Source of the DNA: an uncultured Clostridia bacterium
GTDB lineage: Bacteria > Bacillota > Clostridia > Lachnospirales > Anaerotignaceae
Assembly (NCBI GenBank): GCA_958420075.1
Contig: CATZIM010000002.1
Coordinates: 1 to 26,382, forward strand
Length of the DNA stretch: 26,382 nucleotides
Direction: 5' to 3'
Position 1 is the first letter of the stretch. Every line of letters starts with the position of its first letter. Both the position numbers and the translations under genes were made by a program. Below are positions 14,411 to 21,889 of the stretch, piece after piece. The notes under the pieces were generated by a model. The model was given only the letters and a program-made list of their open reading frames with translations. It was not told the origin of the DNA and did not search any database.

Positions 14411-14758
14411 TTGAAAAAATATGTTGTTTTTCCGCTCTGTTTCCTTCTTTGCGGCTGTGCGGGGCAGCAGACAGCCACCAGTCTGGCGGCAGTGACCCAA
14501 AGCCCCAAAGAACGGGCCCAGCAGATACAAAATGCCCTGATGGAAGTTCCCGGAGTCACTGACAGTGCCGTGGTGGTGGCAGGGCATACGGCCATCATCG
14601 GGCTGCGCACGGAGGAGAAAGGCTCGGCTTTGGGACGGATCATACAGGAGGCAGAAACAGCTGCCAGAGGTGCTGACAAGCATTTACAGATGGTTTCTGT
14701 GACGGCAAACGAAGCCATTGTAGAACGCATGGAGCAGACGGCAGAGGAAGGGGCATAG
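14411..14758 (+). CDS. YhcN/YlaJ-family sporulation lipoprotein
   Basis: A 115-residue lipoprotein starting at TTG 14411, with a GGGGGTGG site five bases upstream. The signal peptide MKKYVVFPLCFLLCGC has a lipobox LCGC with the modified Cys at position 16. The mature part contains AQQIQNALMEVPGVTDSAVVVAGHTAIIGL (about 36-66), the repeated beta motif characteristic of YhcN/YlaJ, which are spore-associated lipoproteins in B. subtilis. Residues 70-115 fit the second half. The sigma-G-like -10 box upstream would fit forespore expression. The molecular role in germination or the spore membrane is not known. Confidence 0.82.
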   Translation: MKKYVVFPLCFLLCGCAGQQTATSLAAVTQSPKERAQQIQNALMEVPGVTDSAVVVAGHTAIIGLRTEEKGSALGRIIQEAETAARGADKHLQMVSVTANEAIVERMEQTAEEGA

Positions 14759-14759
14759 G

Positions 14760-14788
14760 AAAAAGGGGAACTTCTCTCCCCTTTTTTC
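14760..14788 (+). terminator. Terminator after the YhcN-like gene
   Basis: AAAAGGGGA (14760-14768) pairs with TCCCCTTTT (14778-14786) and is followed by T. The stem is short but the T-run is good. Confidence 0.72.
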
Positions 14789-14842
14789 GTATATATAAAA
14801 AGACTTTCCAGAAATTGCAAAGAAATCTTAAAGAAGCGGGTC

Positions 14843-14871
14843 TATGCAATCCAAGGGAAATATGGTAAACT
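14843..14871 (+). promoter_or_regulatory. Promoter of the SLH protein gene
   Basis: Extended -10 TGGTAAACT (14863-14871) with a weak TATGCA -35 at 14843-14848, spacer 17. This leaves a 5' leader of about 65 bases. Confidence 0.5.
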
Positions 14872-14899
14872 AAACCATAAGATACCATTGGAATACCAT
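14862..14899 (+). promoter_or_regulatory. ACCAT repeat array overlapping the SLH promoter
   Basis: ATGGT at 14862-14866 is an inverted copy of ACCAT at 14874-14878. Two further direct ACCAT copies begin at 14884 and 14895, giving spacings of 10 and 11 bases, about one helical turn. The array starts in the -10 box and covers the initially transcribed region. Confidence 0.5.
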
Positions 14900-14941
14900 T
14901 TTTTTGACAAAATATACAATCCCAAAGGAGGTACATACAAC

Positions 14942-17587
14942 ATGAAACGCAAAATGGCAATGGCACTGGCTGCTGTTCTGGTAGCAGGCAGTCTGCCTGT
15001 GACAGCGTCTGCTGCCACATTTAGTGATATCAACGAAGTGTCCTGGGCATCTTCCACCATCCAGGCAGTATCCGACAAAGGCCTTATCAACGGCTATGAG
15101 GACGGCACATTCCGTGCGAAAAACAACGTGACTTACAGCGAAGCTATGGTCATGATCTACAACCTCATGGACAAAACAGGCAATCTGAAAACAAGTGCAA
15201 CAAATACATTGTCTATTTATCAGTCTGTGCTCAATACATACAAGATCCCCACATGGAGCCAGTCCACAGTGGCTTATGGTCTGTCTGCACAGATCCTCAT
15301 GGCAGCTGATCTGCCCAAGTTCACTACAAACGGTGTTTCCAATCCTGCAACACGTCAGGATGTGGCTGTGATGTTTGGCCGTGCATTGTCTGAAAAATAT
15401 GACATTTATGCTGGTACCGGTGTGGATTACAACGACTCTTGGCGCATTTCCGACGAAGCGATGCCTTATGTGGATCTGCTGACCAGACTGGGCATTGTTT
15501 CCGGGGATGACAACGGCAACTTCAACCCTACTGCAAACATCACCCGTGCGGAAATGGCAGTTATCATGAACAAGACTTATGATCTGCTGACAAACGAACT
15601 TTCCAATACTGGGGAAATCACAGAAATCGTGAACCATGACGGCGATTACTATGACATCGACGTAAAGATGGACAACGGCGAACGGAACAAACTGACCATT
15701 TCTGATGACAATATCAGCATTTACAACAAAGACGGCAGCAAAGAAATGCCTATCAGCAGCCTGTCCAAAGGTGACAAAGTCAGCCTGGTATTTGATGGTC
15801 TGGTAATTACAAAGATCTATCTGCTGGATGAAGAAGCATCTGCGCAGGTAAAATATGATGTAACCGGCTACATCTATTCTTTGAAGGAAAGCGAAGTTAA
15901 CTTCGAAAGTGAAAATACCGGGGAAACATCCAAATATAAACTGGATAGCAACTGCACATATTATCTGGATGGCAAGAAAGTAACTCGGAAGGAAATGGAA
16001 AATACCATTGATGAAAATTCCGATAAGTATGCTTATGCAGGTCTCATGACCACTACAGAAAATGAAAAAGTAGACGGCAAACGGCAAGATGTGACATATG
16101 TAACTGCTATGTATGTGACCATTATGGATGAATACACCCATACAGGAGAAGTGACAGACTTCAGCTCTTCTTCCGTATCTTATAAGATGTCCGGCAGTAA
16201 TGCCAATAAGGATGCAAAATTTGCTTCCAACTGTGAATTCTACATTGGTGATAAGAAATCTGATGTGGACGATCTGGAAGAAATGGCAGACAAAGGTACT
16301 GTTTATATCAAAATTACTATCAATAAAGATGGTAAAGCAACCAAGATCATCATGGCAGAAGATAAATTCCAGGATGATAGCACTGTTAATGCCACATACC
16401 GTGTAAAAGGTATCACAGATGATTATATCCGTGTTATGGAAGGCGGAGAATCTGTGGAATACAGCTTTGGTTCTAAGAATGATGTGGCATTCTACACATG
16501 GAATGGCAAACGTTTTGAAGATGTAGATTTTGATGATGCAGAAGAATTTTATGATGATGCGGACGAAGATGTTTACGCAAGAATCGGTTTTAGAGATGGC
16601 AAGAAAATAAGCAGTGTGTATCTGGCATTGGAAGATGATAAGGATGAAGCATTTGGTGAAGCAGAAGCTTCTGAACGGAAGGGCACTGTGGAATATATCA
16701 AAGATGGCAAGCTGAAATTCAAGACTTCCTCCACAGAATATACTTTGCAGAAAGAATATAATGTGAAGAAAGATGGAGAAACAAAATATCCTCTGGAAAT
16801 TGGTGGCGCACAGACACAATCCCTGACTGTTCTGACTCGTATGGCAAACTGTGATGACGTAACACTGTATGCAGAAATCAAAGCTGATAGTGATAACAAG
16901 ATCACAGAAATCGAAGCAAGACTGACCGCGGCAGAAGGCAAACTGGTGGAATACGATAAGGGCAAAAAAGAATTCACACTGGAAACTTCTGACGGCTCTC
17001 AGTTCAAACTGACAACCATCAGCAATCCCAAAACAGACAGCGATGACTATGATGCAGAAGATCTGGAAACTACAGGCTATCGTGGTTCTTCTGTAGAACT
17101 GGAATTCAACAACGATGGTGAAATTTCCAAGATCATCGTAACCGACAGCAGCTACAACAGCGGTACAAAACGTGTGAAAGGTACAGCTTCTTTGGATGGC
17201 AGCAAGATTAAGATCGACGGCAAATCCTACAGCTGGGATTCCAAGACATACATCACCAGCAGCAGCTTTACTTACAGCACAAAAGATATGCTTGAAAGAA
17301 TGCTGCAGGATAAAGATATCGAAGTTTATGTAGAAGCAACCATCAGTGACAGCAATAAAGTGGAACGTATCAATGCGAAAGTAGAATCTGCAGAAGGTGA
17401 ATTTGTTGAATACGACAATGGCAGCGTTGTCATTGAAACTGACAGCAGAAAATGGTCCTTCAACACTGTTTCCAAGAACACCCTGCTGAAGAACTGCGGC
17501 GTGGATGATGAAAAAGATTTTGAAAAGAAAGAAGGCAAGAACGTTACACTGGAATTTGACAGTGACGGTCTGGTAGAAGAATTTTAA
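14942..17587 (+). CDS. SLH-domain surface protein with repeated beta modules
   Basis: An 881-residue secreted protein. ATG 14942 has an AAAGGAGGT site nine bases upstream; an in-frame start 54 bases earlier has no signal peptide. The signal peptide (about residues 1-24) ends in ASA. Three SLH domains follow: residues about 26-80 (SDINEVSWASSTIQAVSDKG), a degenerate one at about 95-150, and about 155-215 (FNPTANITRAEMAVIMNK). They anchor the protein to wall polysaccharide. From about 220 to the end are roughly eight divergent beta-rich repeats of about 80 residues, with recurring G-x-V-x-x-Y, Y-x-L-D-G and acidic segments. It is probably an S-layer or abundant wall protein. Confidence 0.9.
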   Translation: MKRKMAMALAAVLVAGSLPVTASAATFSDINEVSWASSTIQAVSDKGLINGYEDGTFRAKNNVTYSEAMVMIYNLMDKTGNLKTSATNTLSIYQSVLNTYKIPTWSQSTVAYGLSAQILMAADLPKFTTNGVSNPATRQDVAVMFGRALSEKYDIYAGTGVDYNDSWRISDEAMPYVDLLTRLGIVSGDDNGNFNPTANITRAEMAVIMNKTYDLLTNELSNTGEITEIVNHDGDYYDIDVKMDNGERNKLTISDDNISIYNKDGSKEMPISSLSKGDKVSLVFDGLVITKIYLLDEEASAQVKYDVTGYIYSLKESEVNFESENTGETSKYKLDSNCTYYLDGKKVTRKEMENTIDENSDKYAYAGLMTTTENEKVDGKRQDVTYVTAMYVTIMDEYTHTGEVTDFSSSSVSYKMSGSNANKDAKFASNCEFYIGDKKSDVDDLEEMADKGTVYIKITINKDGKATKIIMAEDKFQDDSTVNATYRVKGITDDYIRVMEGGESVEYSFGSKNDVAFYTWNGKRFEDVDFDDAEEFYDDADEDVYARIGFRDGKKISSVYLALEDDKDEAFGEAEASERKGTVEYIKDGKLKFKTSSTEYTLQKEYNVKKDGETKYPLEIGGAQTQSLTVLTRMANCDDVTLYAEIKADSDNKITEIEARLTAAEGKLVEYDKGKKEFTLETSDGSQFKLTTISNPKTDSDDYDAEDLETTGYRGSSVELEFNNDGEISKIIVTDSSYNSGTKRVKGTASLDGSKIKIDGKSYSWDSKTYITSSSFTYSTKDMLERMLQDKDIEVYVEATISDSNKVERINAKVESAEGEFVEYDNGSVVIETDSRKWSFNTVSKNTLLKNCGVDDEKDFEKKEGKNVTLEFDSDGLVEEF

Positions 17588-17599
17588 GACATAAAAAAG

Positions 17600-17631
17600 C
17601 GGCGTCCCTTTATCAGGGGATGCCGTTTTTT
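17600..17631 (+). terminator. Terminator of the SLH gene
   Basis: CGGCGTCCC (17600-17608) pairs with GGGATGCCG (17617-17625), including one G-T pair, and is followed by six T. The start of the stem sits just 12 bases after the stop codon. Confidence 0.87.
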
Positions 17632-17650
17632 CACGCCGGAAAATGGAAAA

Positions 17651-17672
17651 GGGAACAGCCGAAGCTGTTCCC
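17651..17672. other. Second hairpin downstream of the SLH gene
   Basis: GGGAACAGC (17651-17659) pairs perfectly with GCTGTTCCC (17664-17672) around CGAA. The following T-run is weak (CTTTCG), so it is either a backup terminator or a 3' stabiliser rather than a clear terminator. Confidence 0.55.
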
Positions 17673-17676
17673 CTTT

Positions 17677-17696
17677 CGATTATCCTAGGATAATCG
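17677..17696. repeat. Perfect 20-bp palindrome
   Basis: CGATTATCCT followed directly by AGGATAATCG, with no spacer. It lies immediately after the hairpin at 17651-17672 and is followed by CTTAATAAGG. No gene starts within 300 bases. Zero-spacer symmetry is more typical of a protein-binding site than an RNA hairpin. Confidence 0.8.
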
Positions 17697-17956
17697 CTTA
17701 ATAAGGTTTTTGATGCCGCGCCTTTTCATGCAGAAGGAATGGGGGTGCCGCAAAGCGGCTTCTACACAAGCAGACGGATTCCAAGTCAGTCAGGATTTCG
17801 ACAAATGCACACAAAAAAACAGCCGCAGATGCTGCCTTCCCATATGCAAAGGCGCCGTCTTCCCGCCTGCTTCAGAAACAAAAACCGTATTAACGAAAAA
17901 GTTCATGCCCTATTATAGACAAAAATCGACGCATTGTCAAATGGAAGAAATGGGTA
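17697..17956. other. Gene-free stretch with one candidate Spo0A box
   Basis: No coding region is supported: a 91-codon plus-strand frame covers part of it but has no ribosome binding site and no recognisable protein. A small GCCGC-AAA-GCGGC hairpin lies at 17747-17759. TTTCGACAAA at 17796-17805 is the reverse complement of TTTGTCGAAA, the core of a Spo0A binding site, about 150 bases upstream of the next promoter. Nothing else is recognised. Confidence 0.4.
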
Positions 17957-17986
17957 TTGATAAAATCCCCGTTTTGCCTGTATAAT
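17957..17986 (+). promoter_or_regulatory. Sigma-A promoter of the radical SAM operon
   Basis: TTGATA at 17957-17962, an 18-base spacer and a perfect TATAAT at 17981-17986. The start codon is 45 bases downstream. Confidence 0.77.
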
Positions 17987-18030
17987 AAAATGATATGAAC
18001 GACGATAACACAGAATAGGAGAGATGTTTG

Positions 18031-18903
18031 ATGCGATATGAAGGAACCGTTTACAGACCGCCCAGTGAGGCGGGCAGCCTGATCATTCAGCTGACCATTG
18101 GCTGTGCCAGAAACACCTGCACATTCTGCAATATGTATAAGGATAAGAAATTCCGTATCCGTCCCCTGGAAGAAGTGGCGGAAGATCTGGAAATGGCAAG
18201 AAAATATTACAGCCATATCAAAGTGCGCCGTATCTTTTTGGCAGACGGCGACGCCCTCATTGTAAAAACACAGGATTTGCTGTATATCTTGGACAAATGT
18301 CATGAATACTTCCCCGAAGTGGAACGCATTTCCGTTTATGGCGCCCCCAAAGACATTCTGGGCAAAACACCGGAAGAACTGAAACAGCTCAAAGACGCTG
18401 GTCTGGACATGGTTTACATGGGGCTGGAAAGCGGCGATGACGAAGTGCTGAAAGAAGTGAAAAAAGGCGTTACTTCTGAAGAAATGATTGCTGCCGGCAT
18501 CAAAGTCAGAGAAGCTGGCATGATTCTGTCCATGACTGTCATTTCCGGTCTGGGCGGCAAAAAACGCTGGAGAGAACACGCGCTGAACAGTGCTCGCGTG
18601 ATTTCTGCCATCAAACCGGAATACGTAGGCTTTTTGACACTGATGGTAGAACCCGGTACAGAACTGTACGACCAGTACAACAGAGGCGAAGTGGAACTCT
18701 TAGACCCTCACGAAGTATTGGACGAAACAGAACTGTTCATCCGCAGTGTAGACGCGGAAGGCACCATGTTCCGTGCAAACCACGCTTCCAACTATATCGC
18801 TTTGGGCGGTACCCTCAACGGCGAACGGGACAAAATCCTGGCGCAGATCGAAGAAAGCCGCAGAAGAAGCAAATTCCGCCCGGATATTTTCCGCGGCATT
18901 TAA
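18031..18903 (+). CDS. Radical SAM protein
   Basis: A 290-residue radical S-adenosylmethionine enzyme. The iron-sulfur cluster motif is GCARNTCTFCNMY near residue 25-37, of the CX4CX2C form rather than CX3CX2C; this spacing is known in a subset of the family. A glycine-rich SAM-contact segment (ADGDAL) and the VYMGLESG motif typical of Elp3/HemN-type barrels follow. EAGMILSMTVISGLGG and VEPGTELYDQY lie in the C-terminal half. Start chosen as ATG 18031 with AGGAGAG eight bases upstream; a TTG three bases earlier is the alternative. The substrate is not known. It is followed by a membrane protein gene 27 bases later, probably in the same operon. Confidence 0.87.
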   Translation: MRYEGTVYRPPSEAGSLIIQLTIGCARNTCTFCNMYKDKKFRIRPLEEVAEDLEMARKYYSHIKVRRIFLADGDALIVKTQDLLYILDKCHEYFPEVERISVYGAPKDILGKTPEELKQLKDAGLDMVYMGLESGDDEVLKEVKKGVTSEEMIAAGIKVREAGMILSMTVISGLGGKKRWREHALNSARVISAIKPEYVGFLTLMVEPGTELYDQYNRGEVELLDPHEVLDETELFIRSVDAEGTMFRANHASNYIALGGTLNGERDKILAQIEESRRRSKFRPDIFRGI

Positions 18904-18930
18904 GAGTAAGGTTGTAAGGGGTCTTTTGCA

Positions 18931-19731
18931 ATGGAATGGCTGGGTTTTGCCACACTCATAACTGCATATGGCTGCATCTTCACGGCAGTGGTGACGGGGC
19001 GGAAAGGCTGGGTTTTGCTCATGGGCTGGCTCATTCCCATATTGGCCCTGACCATCACTTATGAACCGGGTATGCAGATCAACGGGCTCATGGTACTGAT
19101 TTGCTTCGTCATGTTCCTCATTTGCCGATTGGGCATGGTGGATGTGAAAATGTGGAACATCCGCCAGCGGAAAAAGCATAACATACTGTTTGGCATTTTG
19201 TATATCGGTGTGTTTATTCTGCTGTTTTACTCCGTTGCCCAAGCCCAGATACAGGGATATATGCTGAACCTTCAGGGATGGGGCAGTCAGAAACTGCCGA
19301 TCTGGCGCATGGGGCTCAGCACACTGCCGCTGCTCTGGCTCAATGTGATCTATACCCGTATGGTGTATACTGCCATTGACCGTCTGCGGCGGAAACGACA
19401 GGAATTGAAACTGCTGTCCTGCCGCTGTTTCATCGCCAATGAACAGGGTACGGAAAAAGGATTGAATCAGGGATACTTTTTGGAAGGCATCCAAAACGGT
19501 GTCACCTATCACTTCCGTCTGACCCGCCGGTCTTATCTGATGCTGCGAAAGGAAACGAAGCTTCGTCTGCAAACAGAAACGGGGCTGTTCGGCGGCATTT
19601 ATGTGACGGACATCGGACACCCGGAATGGCTGAAACGCGCCAGACGTGTGGAACGGCGAGATGCTAAAATCGGCATGGTGGTATTTGTAGTTGTGATGAT
19701 TTTCAGTATCTGGTTATACTGGATTCGATAA
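18931..19731 (+). CDS. Multi-pass membrane protein of unknown function
   Basis: A 266-residue protein with about six membrane helices: two near the N-terminus (5-24, 27-45), two in the middle (52-67, 87-108), one at 128-147 and one at the very C-terminus (about 248-265, VVFVVVMIFSIWLYWIR). Between the fifth and the last is a soluble part of about 90 residues rich in basic residues (RLRRKRQELKLLSCRCF, then SYLMLRKETKLRL). The start has an AAGGGGT site. It lies 27 bases after the radical SAM gene and is followed by a terminator. I do not recognise the family. Confidence 0.7.
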   Translation: MEWLGFATLITAYGCIFTAVVTGRKGWVLLMGWLIPILALTITYEPGMQINGLMVLICFVMFLICRLGMVDVKMWNIRQRKKHNILFGILYIGVFILLFYSVAQAQIQGYMLNLQGWGSQKLPIWRMGLSTLPLLWLNVIYTRMVYTAIDRLRRKRQELKLLSCRCFIANEQGTEKGLNQGYFLEGIQNGVTYHFRLTRRSYLMLRKETKLRLQTETGLFGGIYVTDIGHPEWLKRARRVERRDAKIGMVVFVVVMIFSIWLYWIR

Positions 19732-19736
19732 TCAAA

Positions 19737-19782
19737 AGTCGAAAATATCTTGAGAAAATCAGGATGTTTTCGGCTTTTTTTA
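19737..19782 (+). terminator. Terminator of the radical SAM operon
   Basis: AGTCGAAAATATCTTGA (19737-19753) pairs with TCAGGATGTTTTCGGCT (19759-19775) over 17 bp including four T-G pairs, with a GAAAA loop and seven T after it. Confidence 0.85.
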
Positions 19783-19844
19783 TTTGCCTTGTTCTTTTGG
19801 GGGACGAGGATGCATAGGCTGTTACGGAGAGGAAGTGGCGCAGT

Positions 19845-20783
19845 ATGGTGAAAAAAGTTTTGGGAGTACTGGTGGGCTATGTGCTGCTGGCAGTTATTGT
19901 CATTCCTTTGCTGGTGACGGCGATTTTCGGGGGATTTCGCACAGAAGCGGTGACAGAGGCGAAAAATCTCTTTGGGCCAGCGGATTATCTGCAAATCTTA
20001 CGCCCTGAGCATACAGAACTGGAGGAATATGTGCAGGGAGTGGTGTCGGCGGAAATGCCTGCCCTCTTTCCCATGGAAGCCCTGAAAGCCCAGGCGGTGG
20101 CGGCAAGGACTTATCAGGTGCGGAAAATGGAGGAAGCAGGCAGTGATGCCGTCCTTTATGATGTGGGACAAGCCTATGCGGATACAGCTGCCCAGAAAGA
20201 AAAATGGGGAGAACATTATGAAGAATACGCCGCAAGAGTTTCACAGGCTGTGGAGGAAACAGCAGGGGAAATCATGGTCTATGAAGGGGAGCCTATCTTA
20301 GCGGTGTTTCATGCCCAAAGCGCAGGCAAAACGGAGGATTCGGAAAACGTCTGGGTGCAGGAGATTCCCTATCTGCGGAGTGTGGACAGCAGTGGTGACC
20401 TGTCCGCACCAGACAATACCGTCACAGAAACCATTGGGGCACAGACTGTGTGGGAGAAACTTTCCGCTTTGGGAGATTTGGGCGTATCGGCGGCGGAGCT
20501 GGATTTTTCCGGCATACAGCGCAGTGAAGCGGGCTATATCCAACAGATACAGGCAGGCAATCTGACGCTGACGGGATTAGAAGTGCGGACGGCTTTGGGC
20601 TTGCGAAGCGCGGATTTTACCGTTCAGCGGCAGGGGGGCGATTTTGTGTTCACCACCAAGGGGTATGGTCATGGGGCAGGCATGAGCCAATACGGCGCAA
20701 AGGCATTGGCGGAGGAAGGCATGGATTACCACGAAATCCTCAGCCATTATTACACTGGCATTTCTTTTGAAAAAACTGCATAA
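19845..20783 (+). CDS. spoIID: Stage II sporulation protein D (SpoIID)
   Basis: A 312-residue peptidoglycan lytic transglycosylase, part of the DMP machine that cuts the septal wall during engulfment. A membrane helix at about 7-28 anchors it in the mother-cell membrane. The catalytic segment is EYVQGVVSAEMPALFPMEALKAQAVAARTY with Glu70, and the FHAQSAGKTEDSENVW loop carries the pattern of the zinc-binding region. The C-terminal KGYGHGAGMSQYGAKALAEEGMDYHEILSHYY is diagnostic. GAGAGG lies upstream of ATG 19845, at a rather long spacing. A weak sigma-E-like -10 (CATAGGCT, 19813-19820) lies upstream with a poor -35. spoIIQ follows after 44 bases, the order common in Clostridia. Confidence 0.95.
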   Translation: MVKKVLGVLVGYVLLAVIVIPLLVTAIFGGFRTEAVTEAKNLFGPADYLQILRPEHTELEEYVQGVVSAEMPALFPMEALKAQAVAARTYQVRKMEEAGSDAVLYDVGQAYADTAAQKEKWGEHYEEYAARVSQAVEETAGEIMVYEGEPILAVFHAQSAGKTEDSENVWVQEIPYLRSVDSSGDLSAPDNTVTETIGAQTVWEKLSALGDLGVSAAELDFSGIQRSEAGYIQQIQAGNLTLTGLEVRTALGLRSADFTVQRQGGDFVFTTKGYGHGAGMSQYGAKALAEEGMDYHEILSHYYTGISFEKTA

Positions 20784-20807
20784 AACAGGGCAAGGCTGGT
20801 CAAAATA
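20778..20807 (+). promoter_or_regulatory. Sigma-F-type promoter for spoIIQ
   Basis: GCATA at 20778-20782 matches GYATA. After a 15-base spacer, GGTCAAAATA at 20798-20807 matches the B. subtilis sigma-F -10 pattern GGNNANAHTR at every position. The -35 overlaps the spoIID stop codon. The start site would fall within a few bases of the ribosome binding site, so the leader would be very short, which is a caveat. Confidence 0.65.
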
Positions 20808-20827
20808 GCCTTGGAGGTGTTGGCAGA

Positions 20828-21562
20828 ATGAAAAAGAAAAACGAAAGCAAAATGGCGGCAGTGCTGGTGTCCATGGGGTTATGCGTGGTAGCCCTGGGTG
20901 CAGGCATGACTTACTACACATGGAGCAATGTGAAGGAGCCCATGACAGCGGAGGAAAGCCCTGCTTCTCCCGTAACTGTGGCAAAGAGCCCCACACTGGA
21001 CACAGCCAAAGCCCAGAGAGAACAAATGAGCAACGACGACGGCGAGGCACCTGACCCGGAAGCGGCGCAGGAAGCCAAATCAACAGAAACAAAAACAACA
21101 TCTGAACAGAAAACAACTGAAAAAAGCACAGCGAAAACACAGCAGACAGCGGCAGTGACCTACGCTTATCCTGTCACTGGGGAAACGGTGATGCCTTATA
21201 GTGTGGACAAGGCAGTCTATGACCCGACCCTTGACCAGTACCGCACCAATGATACTCTTTGTATCGCGGCGGAAGCTGGCACGGAAGTGAAAGCGGCGGC
21301 AGACGGCACTGTGGCAGAAATCAAAGAGGATGACGAAAGCGGCAGAACCCTTGTCATTGAACATGCAGACGGTACGCGGACTACATACGGTCCGCTGGCG
21401 GCAGAAGGCATGGTCAAGAAAGGCGATACCGTGAAACAAGGTCAGACCGTAGGCAAATTGGATCAGCCCACCAAATATCAGGCGGCACTGGGCAGCCATC
21501 TGGTGTTTGCTATGGAGGTAAACGGCGAACGGGTTGACCCCACGAAAAAACTGGAGAAATAA
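20828..21562 (+). CDS. spoIIQ: SpoIIQ-type LytM/M23-domain protein, catalytic residues lost
   Basis: A 244-residue protein with a cytosolic basic start, one membrane helix (about 9-29), a Thr/Gln/Lys-rich linker (about 60-110) and a LytM-type M23 domain (about 112-240). In B. subtilis SpoIIQ pairs with SpoIIIAH to form the channel between forespore and mother cell. The expected metal ligands are all changed. The HxGxD segment reads NDTLCI, the YxH of the central strand reads YGPL, and the HxH near the C-terminus reads HLVF. This means no peptidase activity is expected, as in B. subtilis SpoIIQ. Start has a GGAGGTG site. Its position after spoIID supports the identity. Confidence 0.85.
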   Translation: MKKKNESKMAAVLVSMGLCVVALGAGMTYYTWSNVKEPMTAEESPASPVTVAKSPTLDTAKAQREQMSNDDGEAPDPEAAQEAKSTETKTTSEQKTTEKSTAKTQQTAAVTYAYPVTGETVMPYSVDKAVYDPTLDQYRTNDTLCIAAEAGTEVKAAADGTVAEIKEDDESGRTLVIEHADGTRTTYGPLAAEGMVKKGDTVKQGQTVGKLDQPTKYQAALGSHLVFAMEVNGERVDPTKKLEK

Positions 21563-21593
21563 AGAAGAAAAGATTCCTGATCAAAATGAAGAG

Positions 21594-21640
21594 AGCTGGG
21601 GGACTTGCATGGCAAGGATTCCGGCTTTCTTTGTTTTCTC
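21594..21640 (+). terminator. Probable spoIIQ terminator hairpin
   Basis: AGCTGG (21594-21599) pairs with CCGGCT (21621-21626), then GGGA opposite GATT, then CTTGC/GCAAG around ATG. The GA of GGGA faces the GA of GATT, a tandem G-A mismatch. The T-rich TTCTTTGTTTT follows. Termination strength looks moderate. Confidence 0.5.
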
Positions 21641-21815
21641 GTGAGGGAAACCCGTAAGGAATCTCTCCCTTGGCTTGTGGGGGAAAGACCGTCCCGCTTG
21701 TGCAATTTTGCCAGAGAAAACCAGCAGAGGAAAAAAAGGACAGGTGTTTTCTGTGGTTTTTGGGGCAAAAGTCAGGTTGTGTGTTGTGGTTTTTCAGTTT
21801 TTTTGCAAAAAAACC
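21641..21815. other. Gene-free stretch, nothing recognised
   Basis: Several short overlapping frames run through it on both strands but none has a ribosome binding site in a sensible position. Short inverted segments (GGGA and TCCC near 21683-21696; TTTTGCC at 21706 and GGCAAAA at 21764) suggest possible RNA structure but nothing diagnostic. Confidence 0.3.
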
Positions 21816-21844
21816 TTTACGAATTTTCGGAAAGGGGATACAAT
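21816..21844 (+). promoter_or_regulatory. Sigma-A promoter of the macrodomain gene
   Basis: TTTACG at 21816-21821, a 17-base spacer and TACAAT at 21839-21844, 46 bases before the start codon. Confidence 0.65.
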
Positions 21845-21889
21845 GGGACAAAAGGGGAATTTTTGATTTCCCGGATAGGGGGTTAAGGT

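Noticed and set aside
14904..14918. TTGACA followed by TATACA upstream of the SLH gene as a promoter
   Set aside because: The two elements are only three bases apart, so they cannot act as -35 and -10 together.
14870..16819. A 649-codon open frame on the minus strand opposite the SLH gene
   Set aside because: It is the mirror of a well supported gene. It has no ribosome binding site or recognisable domain, and its Cys/His/Phe-rich composition comes from complementing GAA, GAT and AAA codons.
17710..17985. A 91-codon plus-strand frame
   Set aside because: No ribosome binding site, low-information translation, and it runs over a strong promoter at 17957-17986.
19813..19820. Sigma-E promoter for spoIID
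   Set aside because: CATAGGCT matches six of eight -10 positions, but the -35 positions at both allowed spacings match only four of seven. Too weak to list as a separate feature.
21605..21886. A 93-codon plus-strand frame and its overlapping neighbours
   Set aside because: Start inside a hairpin, no ribosome binding site, Cys/Phe-rich tail, and it runs over the macrodomain promoter.
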